Positions 56,047 to 64,000 of a stretch of 64,000 nt of DNA are shown here, piece after piece. Made by a program: the position numbers and the translations under genes. Each line of letters starts with the position of its first letter. Positions within the stretch are counted from its first letter, which is position 1. Below the pieces are notes generated by a model. That model saw only the letters and a program-made list of their open reading frames with translations. It ran no database searches and had not been told where the DNA came from. Source of the stretch: Penicillium oxalicum (taxonomy: Eukaryota; Ascomycota; Eurotiomycetes; Eurotiales; Aspergillaceae); assembly GCF_001723175.1 (NCBI RefSeq), contig NC_064654.1, positions 930,001 to 994,000 of the forward strand. The letters run 5' to 3'.

Positions 56047-57411
56047 TGTGAAAGTGATGAGCTTTACGAGTGTGTATGGATGGATGAAAGAACCGACTAC
56101 CTACCAGAAGGGATATTTTGTCGTTTCTCTGCTCTGCGCGCTAGTCTGGGAAGGAGGCCACCCTGACTGACCGTCGAAAGGGCAACCACTCGGTTTGTTC
56201 CAGGCCGAGTGAAAGTTTTGAGTTATATTCGAGTCAACTAAACACCCACGTCAAGGCTTTGCTCGTCGAAATGCGGAATCGAGGTCGATTGCTTGCAGCA
56301 ACTATAGATGTACAAGATTGGGCAGGTAAAAGCTCGGCCAGGGAGTGCACAAAGACCCTTATTCAGACTTGACGGCCACAGGAACAGAGTCACAGAGATC
56401 GCCCGGACTGCCCTGGGCCAGAAACTTGTGCATATGTTGATCCTCGACCGGCTTCGGTCTATCCCGTGGCTGCGAGCCCTGCAGGCGGTTGCAAGGGTTC
56501 AAAGTGCTCCGGTACAAATGTCTACCATGCACGATTTGATACTATGAAGTCCGGCGATCAGCACAGATACATGTATCCATGTGCAATAAGGTGAGCGAAC
56601 AATTTCGATGAAGAGTTCCCTCTTTCTCATCTCAAGCTCCGTTCATATCCTCGTAGGGTACTATAGGCATAACTACTGCCTCGATTACGACATCGTCACC
56701 TGCTTCAGTCGCGTCCAAGTGCCAGATTCATATCCCCAGCCAAGCGACGCCGCTCACTGAACAAAGCAACCGAAACTGGACCGGGCCCGCAAGCGCTATT
56801 TTGTACCATCCATACCACCGAAAAATGTAAGAAATTGCTGCAAAGCTCTTCAGAGAGAGAGAGAAATTTCAGAGTCAATTCTCCCAGAACAGGTCTCGAT
56901 TATTTCTTGACAACATTTCCACCTTTGATCAAGTAGAAAACTAAAATCTGCCGATCGCGTTCGACTCAAACGGCCGCGTTGCCGCGGAGAGCCCCAATCA
57001 GACAAGATTTCCCCCCTCTCATTTCTCATCGGCCACCCCTCCCCTCCTCACTTTCAGTTCTTCGGCCTCCTCCACCCACCACCTGCTCTCGACGCCGGTT
57101 CTTCTATCAATTTTGAGAATATCAAGTGCGAATCGTCTTTTATCTATCATCCACCCATCACAAGCAGACGCGTCTGCTTCCGAACCTCGACCGTGGGGTC
57201 CTCATCCGCCCTTTCGAGACTTCTGCAAGTCACTCCGCACCCAGGGAGAATTCGCTCACCCAGATTCTCACTTCCCAATCGCACCTCGACGGTGCTTCGT
57301 GGGAGATCTTCCATTGCTGAGCCTCCCACCCGTTTCTCACCGTGCTTGGCTACCTCGTTCACTGCCTGGACTCCCTCCGCCCTTTTCTCGACCCAGGACC
57401 AGCTTGCCACG
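56047..57411. other. Intergenic region and RNase H1 leader
   Basis: No gene recognised to about 56900. From about 57000 the plus strand is CT-rich leader, and the RNase H1 frame stays open through it up to 57411 without an ATG (see findings). Confidence 0.55.
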
Positions 57412-58901
57412 ATGAGCGGCACCACGCCCTCATCAAGCCCCGGGTCCGGCATGCAAGCGTCGTCGCGCGTCAAGTCCTCCCCTTCCCCTACGACAGGAAC
57501 CAAGCGCAAACGCACGACGGGCAATAAGTTGTATGCGGTGAAGAAAGGAAACAAGCCGGGCATCTACTACAGCTGGCCTGACTGCCTGGCGCAAATCACT
57601 GGCTTCAAGGGCGCTATATGTACGTTGAGCGGGTCCGCCTAGCACATCTCCTGCACACAGATCTCTCCGTCATGACTCTTTCCACGTGGAATATCTTGTC
57701 GCTTGGGCACTAATCTGGGCGCGCGTCTTTATTTTCTCTTTCTTCCAGTTCAATCCTTTCTCACTTTCGAAGATGCCAACGCATTCCTCCTCGGCGCCAA
57801 AATCCCCTCTGCCAATGCCTCTGCCAATGGGGCCGACAACCCCCGGTTCTACGGAGTCCAACGCGGGCGAGTGCCCGGCGTGTATACGGACTGGACGGTA
57901 GCGCAGGAGCAGATCCGCGGGTTTTCGCGGCCGCGATATCGCAAATTTTCCACACGAGAAGAGGCGGAAGAATTCGTCAATGCTGGGAATGAGGGAGCGT
58001 CGGCGTCACTTGACTTTGGGGTTCCCGGCTTGACGGACGAGACTCCCAAGGATGCGGCGGGGGTGGAGTATGCGCCGGGCGAGGGACCTCTACCCACAGG
58101 CGCGGAGGACGGGTTTGACCCTAACGTCCTGCTCGATCCCACCACGGGCAAGATGGTGTACAAACCCGTGGCGAAAAAGACTGCAACCAAAACGCGGGCG
58201 GCGGGGATTCCGGGCATGTTACGGATTTACACGGATGGGAGTTCGCTGCGAAATGGCACGAAGCTCGCCTCTGCCGGGGTGGGTGTGTACTTTGGACCGG
58301 GAGATTCAAGGTTCGTAGGCTCCTCTTTGGTTTTCCTTCTCCGCGCACACGCACCAATCCGCTAGAGGAGAGAAGCAAAGAAAGACGGACGAGGAGGAGG
58401 GGGAGGTACAGACGAGAGACGTTCCCGATGGAATCGAGATTTCGTGGACTGACCCTTTTATCTACCAGCAGAAATGTCTCCGAGCCCCTCAAGGGCAGCC
58501 GACAGACCAACCAGCGGGCCGAACTGACGGCGATCCTCCGCGCCATCGATATTGCCCCTCGCCATCGGGATGTGACCATTTACACGGACAGTCGATATGC
58601 GATTGACTGCGTGACGGTGTGGTTTGTGAACTGGCGGCGGAACAACTGGATGACCAAGGACAACAAGCCGGTGGAGAATCGCGACCTGGTCGAGGCCATC
58701 CTGGTGAAGATCGAGGAGCGGAATGAACTGAAGGTCAAGACCCTGTTTCAATGGATCAAAGGCCACAATCGCGACCCCGGGAACGAGGCGGCGGACCAAC
58801 TAGCGGTGAATGGTGCCCACGAGGGCGTCCGGCAAAAGGCCGAGGCGCTCGAAGTGAGTCGTCGAGCGCCCGCCGCCGCACTGGGGGAGGATTTCTTTTG
58901 A
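57412..58901 (+). CDS. Ribonuclease H1 with two hybrid-binding domains
   Basis: Exons 57412-57619, 57749-58310 and 58472-58901 give 399 residues. Two N-terminal hybrid-binding domains (about 39-87, LYAVKKGNKPGIYYSW, and about 107-152, FYGVQRGRVPGVYTDW) precede a linker and the RNase H domain. All four catalytic carboxylates are present: Asp232 (YTDGSS), Glu274 (RAELTAI), Asp296 (YTDSRYA) and Asp365 (NEAAD). The enzyme cuts the RNA strand of RNA-DNA hybrids in nucleus and possibly mitochondria. Intron 2 uses the rare donor GTTCGT. The ATG at 57412 is the first in frame, but a presequence-like frame lies upstream. Confidence 0.95.
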
Positions 58902-60513
58902 CCACGCTCGGGCGGGCTTGGCGCTTTCCCATTGAAAACCAATGAAAATCCTGGATCAGATTGTTCGTCCAATAACCGGTAGAGGCTGCAGTGCAAGGTG
59001 TAGAGAGAGAGAGCCCCGCGTGTAGAAATGTGCGTCTGTGAGTCTGCTGTGTCCCGATTGCAGGGGCTCAAGGCCCAGGGATCAGATCATGCGACCGTAC
59101 TGCAGTGTGGTGGTGTCATGGTTGATCTCGGTGTGGCTGCGATCCCGATTCCACCTTTTTTATGTGTTTTATTTTATCAGAGCGCACGCCCATCGACTCG
59201 AGATCACGATCGTATCCGAAGAGACGGACGGGCCGACGGAAACAGGCCGCCCGACGTCAGTCGGCATGTCGGAGTGAGGAGGAGTGACGGTAAGGGGGGG
59301 GGGGGGCCCGTGGAAATGCCAGGAACCATCTTGCACCACGTGCGGCGACCCGTCGTTTTGAAATGAATTGCGATTCCAACCGAGCAAATCACGATCAGAG
59401 GAAAGTGTACGGTAATACGGAAGGCGAGACGAGGGCCAGCCTCCGAGGAACCAGATTGTCGAGAAAAACCACTGGCGCACTCAACCAGCATTTACAAGCT
59501 GGCACACGTTCCATCCTGCCATCCTGGCTAGTTCATACATAGCACAATGCGTATCAGCGTATCGACGAGATCCTGCCCTTTGGCAGCGCCACCGTGCATC
59601 TCCAGACCCCCCCCCCCCCCCCGGACATGACCGAATGCGGAGAATGGACGAGAGAGCGGATCGGGAACTGACTCGTAGTGAGAGCAGCCTCCTTGGGGTC
59701 TCTCTCTCTTTTCAGCCTGGCGTGTTCCACGAGTCGATTCTGTAAAGTATTTGGGTATTTTGAGATTCGTGTGTCGTCGTACACTGCTAAAAGAGTCCGT
59801 GGAAATACTGTTGGTTGGCTCGTTGCAGCCGTCGTTCTGTCTGGTCATCCACTCATCGCCCGTTCCCTCCGGTACCTCCCCCGCCAAGAACCACCACGAC
59901 CCGTTCCTCGTGCCTCTGCCAAGTCAAAACCGAAAACCTTCCGCTTCGATCTCTTGGTGTTTTCTTGTCCTTCACTATTCCCTCCTCAACTCTCCCCCAC
60001 AACGCTGCCCAACCCACACCTCCTCAAGTGTGTGCTTGGAACGTCCTGCGAAGCTCACCCAAGCTTTTGGCCTCCACCGTTGTTGCCATCTCGGAGCATC
60101 TTGCCATATGGTCGTCTTGCGTCACTGCCCGAAACAACCAACAATTACTATGATTGCCTAACATTTGCTGAAATCCCCCTGCTTTTCTCCACCGTTTCTG
60201 TCCGTTTGAGGCAGCTCGAAGCAGGTCCCTGATCCACCTCAACACGAGTTGATTGTCTGTGTGGTGATCCCAATCTCCAAAGCCCAGCGACATCCATTTG
60301 CCGCAAAAACCCCTCCACCCCGCCACTCGACTGGCGTCAAATTCTCTGGAGAACGACCAAGTGGGTGATCCATCACACAGCTCTTCCGAATCATCCACCT
60401 CTTGCCCGTGGTCATCGTCTGCGTCGGGAAGTTCAGAACCCCCTTCCAGTCGCCAAGACAAAGAAACAGCCCCGCAAGCAAAAGGCCCCTCCAAGCCCCA
60501 GAGCGAGAGCGAG
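58902..60513. other. Intergenic region and Nha1 leader
   Basis: Tandem plus-strand genes flank this region. It contains a run of 13 G (59294-59306) and a run of 16 C (59607-59622). The part from about 59830 on is pyrimidine-rich and probably forms the long leader of the antiporter gene; frames in it are unsupported. Confidence 0.55.
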
Positions 60514-62593
60514 ATGCCCACTCTCGCCCTTATCAACTTCAATATCGTCTGTGCGACGTTGGGAGGTTTTATCTCCCTCTTTGGCCTGGTTTCATACCTG
60601 TGTAAGGAGCGATTCTACCTCTCCGAAGCCTGTAAGTCAACTATCTGTAAATGTCGACAACCTCCAGTAGGAGTTTTTTTGGTTTTTTTTTGGTTCCCCC
60701 CCCTCAAATGCTGAAAAAGCCTGTCTTTTGATGAATATTCTATTCCCTGGCCTTTTTTCCCCTTCTCATTTCTCGACCCGTCAATGAAGAAAATGGCCGA
60801 CTGACGGTTTGATCTAGTGATTTCGCTTCTTGCCGGTATTGCATTCTCTCCTCATGCGGCAAATTTTATCCGTCCAGAAGAGTATGCCTTGCATAATGAT
60901 CTTAATCTAGAGGAGATTACCCTGCACTTCACGCGACTCGTTCTCGGCGTGCAGCTGGTCTTGGCGGGCGTCCAGCTCCCCAAGCGGTATTTGCAGGTGG
61001 AATGGCGGAGCTTGGCGCTGCTGCTGGGCCCCGGAATGGGTGCCATGTGGATTTGCAGTAGCCTGGTGGTCTGGGCCATGGTGCCTGAGATCAAGTTTCT
61101 CCACGCCCTGGTCGTCGCGTCCTGTGTCACCCCCACCGACCCAGTCTTGTCCAACTCGATCGTGAAGGGCAAGTTCGCCGACAAGAATGTGCCGCGCCCA
61201 CTGCAGCGAATCATCATTGCTGAGTCTGGTGCAAACGACGGGCTCGGTTATCCCTTCCTCTTCTTTGCCATCTATTTGCTCAAGTATACCGGCATGGGGG
61301 GCGAGGGCTACCCCGGTGGTGCGGGCAAGGCCATGGGGGAGTGGTTTCTCGAGACCTGGCTATATGTCATTATCTTGAGCGTCGTTTACGGGATTGTCGT
61401 GGGCTGGGTGTCTCGAAAGCTCCTCCACTGGGCAGAGGAGAAGCGGTATGTGGACCGGGAGAGTTTCCTGGTCTTTGCCATTGCACTCGCCGTAAGTTCT
61501 GTGGCCTGCTCTTGATGAGGGAGTCAATGGAGAAGTTTCCCGAATGTGGCTCGCTAATCCTCGGTTGCAGCTCTTCATTGTGGGCACCTGTGGCCTCATT
61601 GGTACCGACGATCTTCTTGCTTGCTTCATTGCAGGCAATGTCTTTACTCAAGAGTAAGTCACCTCGCGATTGCGATCGCCACGGCGCAGACCAACTCAAC
61701 TCTGACAAAAACAACAACAGTGATTGGTTTCGCCTTGAGACAATGGATGATTCCCTGCAACCCACTATCGACATGTTGCTCAACCTGTCGGTCTTTATGT
61801 GGTTCGGCGCGGTCTGCCCCTGGTCGTCTTTTTTGAACAACGATGTGATCCCCATTTACCGGCTCATTTTCCTGGGGGTGTTGATTCTGCTGGTGCGCCG
61901 GCTCCCGATCGTGCTGGCCATGCACAAGTGGATCCATCAAATCGAGCATGTGCGCCACGCGGGATTCGTTGGATTCTTCGGCCCGATCGGCGTTGGCGCG
62001 ATTTTTTACCTCTCTATTAGCCGTGAATACTTGCGCGAGATTACGGTCGACGGGGAGATGCGAGCCGACGTCCAGAAGGTTTATGACACCATCAATGTCG
62101 TGGTGTGGTTCTTGGTCATTTGTAGCATTGTGAGTCCGCCCCTCCCCCCTTCTTCTTGGGGAATCCTCTCAATGAGAGGTCTTTTATTTTCTTTTTCTGA
62201 CTTTATGCTTTGCAGGTTGTCCATGGCCTCTCCGTGCCCATTGGAAAAGCGGGATATCATCTCCCGCGTACCCTTTCTAGCGCCATCAGTACGAGCACTG
62301 TCGATGAGCCCGAGCCGGTGGCCATCAACAACGCCCGCCACACCCACAGCACGGCGATGCCCCAAGGCAAATTCTCCATTTCGCGACACCGCTCCAGCAA
62401 GCGTGACAGCCGAGCGGAATCACCCAAGCCCCCTGTGTTACGAATCGGTCGATCGGTCATCCGGCCTCGATCTCCGAGCCAGCAAATCGGCGCGGAGTCT
62501 ACTGATGAGCCCGCACGTCCGGTGAACTTGGTCCATCAGGAGCCGACAGGCGGTGTGCCCGCGATGGTGTCCGAATCTCCGAGTCCTGTATGA
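60514..62593 (+). CDS. NHA1: Plasma-membrane Na+(K+)/H+ antiporter, Nha1 type
   Basis: Five exons: 60514-60631, 60818-61491, 61571-61653, 61721-62129 and 62216-62593, giving 553 residues. About twelve membrane helices are seen; TPTDPVLSNSIVKGKFA and AESGANDGLGYPF (about 174-186) are the conserved ion-site signatures of fungal Nha1/CPA antiporters, and TQDDWFR is restored by splicing at intron 3. The hydrophilic C-terminal tail is about 115 residues, rich in Ser/Arg/Pro, far shorter than in yeast Nha1. It would export Na+ and K+ in exchange for H+ for salt tolerance and pH control. Confidence 0.95.
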
Positions 62594-64000
62594 TGGGTCT
62601 TTTCGTTTGCCCTTTGTTTTTTCCCCCCGCGGGGGCCCATCTTTTCAGCCGAGGTAGAAATACCTCTGAAATTTCGCCTTCCTGGGTACCGGGGCATGTT
62701 CATAGTGATGGAGCCCACGCGCAAAAAGTGCATTGATTTGTACATCCCTTGCCACCTCCCACCCATTTCGTCGTGAACAGTGACGAGAAGAAAAATCACC
62801 CCCAAGAAATAAATATGCCATATACATTGCTATTCACTTTATGGTCCTCGAGGCGTATTGTGCGTCTGTTGGACTGCGGAAACCGTCTATTCACCCCCGC
62901 TTGATTCCATTTACTGCTCTTTGCCTACAAATTGATGATCATGTTTTGCCCTAATTATGCTCTCGTTTTCCTTGCCATGGTGGGAAAGCCTTTTGCATTT
63001 TGGTCACGACATGAATGTCTATAGAATTGTGCTCGTCTTTCTCTTCCTTTTTTCCCCTGTTCTTGCTGTTTTTTGTCTTTCTGTGAATACCACATAGGGG
63101 TTACAGCCTTTACAATTTGCGATTTGCGATAAACGCGCATCAAATCAATATCTTCAGGCATGGTAGAAATGGCGAATTCAATTGAATCTCTCCTGTTAAG
63201 TACAATGAACCCGTCCATCGAGTGGAGACCTCTAGTGTCCAGGTACGTTGGTTCATTACAGGCGAGATAAAATATAATGTACACGCAATGATAGTTTGCC
63301 GGTCGACCAGAGCCCAAGGCTAGCTACCAAGTACATAAACCTTAGGGTCAGAATATGAAGACATCATAGTATGTTGTGCCTGTGATCATATAACCTTGAA
63401 TTCATCAGACGGTCGAAAAATTGCCACCCTTTGAGTCTTGAACCCTGAAAGAAACCAATTTTTGCACGGAATGTCGCAAACGACACACATCAGATAGGTG
63501 CAGCCTGCAGAACACAGCCAACAAGGCGTAGTAGAGTCGGAGTCGAGGTCGGAGCCGACACCTTCGAAGAAAGTGATAACATTGAAGGGGATTAGGGCAA
63601 ATAACCTGGGGGCCGCTGGATTTAATCATATCTATGCTTAAGAAATCCCGTATACTATAAATGGGGAGTAATCTGTACAAGAAACATTATACAAAAAACA
63701 CAACCTTAAGCCTTCATGTTTGGATGGATCCCCGGCCTCAGCTGCGAAAAAAAAATACAAAAGCTCGTGTGATTGGGAACACACCCAAAATAAGAAAGAA
63801 AGTAAAGAAAAGATGAGATGAGAGGAGATAGAGTCCAAGTGTTATACAAAGTTGAATTGGGAGCTAAAATTATGAACTGATACGCGAGCGTGTATCCTCC
63901 ATATCCTTATACTCGTCTTTCTTCCCCCCCGTGGGCTCTTTGGGTAGAAGAGAATATAGAGAAGTTGAAGCGCAGGGTTCAGTCCAGTCCAGTCCAGATG
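62594..64000. other. Intergenic region to the window end
   Basis: 3' flank of the antiporter gene. Short frames on the minus strand have no family resemblance. A GTCCA repeat stretch lies at the very end (63982-63999). Confidence 0.5.

Overview
The window looks like nuclear DNA of a filamentous ascomycete, most likely Eurotiales (Aspergillus/Penicillium type). The reasons are short introns (mostly 50-120 nt) with GT..AG ends and CTAAC/CTAAT-like branch points, pyrimidine-rich leaders, no operons, and a typical mould gene repertoire (RTA1, SAT4/rhodopsin-type membrane proteins, GH78, GH3, berberine-bridge oxidases, DUF202). The species assignment is inference. All exon models were built by hand from splice signals, reading phase and family conservation.

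Layout. 0-8.9 kb: RTA1-like exporter (-), secreted GH78 alpha-L-rhamnosidase (+), a frameshifted kinase-like gene (+) convergent with a PD-(D/E)XK-like protein (-). 9.1-13.4 kb: APC permease (-) and a seven-helix rhodopsin-family protein (+). 14.9-23.3 kb: a run of housekeeping genes all on the minus strand: MFS transporter, metallophosphoesterase, YAG7-like RGG protein, a tiny four-exon CENP-W-like histone-fold gene, and a Nudix hydrolase. 25-33.5 kb: a DsbA/FrnE-type protein with an apparent frameshift, a cytochrome b2-type FMN dehydrogenase (-), a DUF202 membrane protein, and the bifunctional PFK-2/FBPase-2.

33.5-56 kb is gene-poor, locally AT-rich accessory DNA. It holds an internally deleted self-sufficient P450-reductase relic, a decayed aminoglycoside-phosphotransferase-like gene, a divergent pair of secreted carbohydrate enzymes (BBE-type oxidase and GH3 beta-glucosidase) that share a promoter region with a TATA box on each side, two tRNA-Val(AAC)-like genes, a diverged dispersed repeat in two copies around a Bin3-type RNA methyltransferase, and two AT-rich satellites that abut a coiled-coil gene. 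57-62.6 kb returns to core genome with RNase H1 and an Nha1-type Na+/H+ antiporter.

No complete secondary-metabolite cluster, intact transposon or CRISPR array was seen. The most notable points are the collapsed P450-PFOR fusion, the kinase-like/nuclease-like convergent pair, the cryptic CENP-W gene, a mitochondrial-presequence-like open frame without ATG upstream of RNase H1, and the duplicated tRNA-Val/repeat arrangement.
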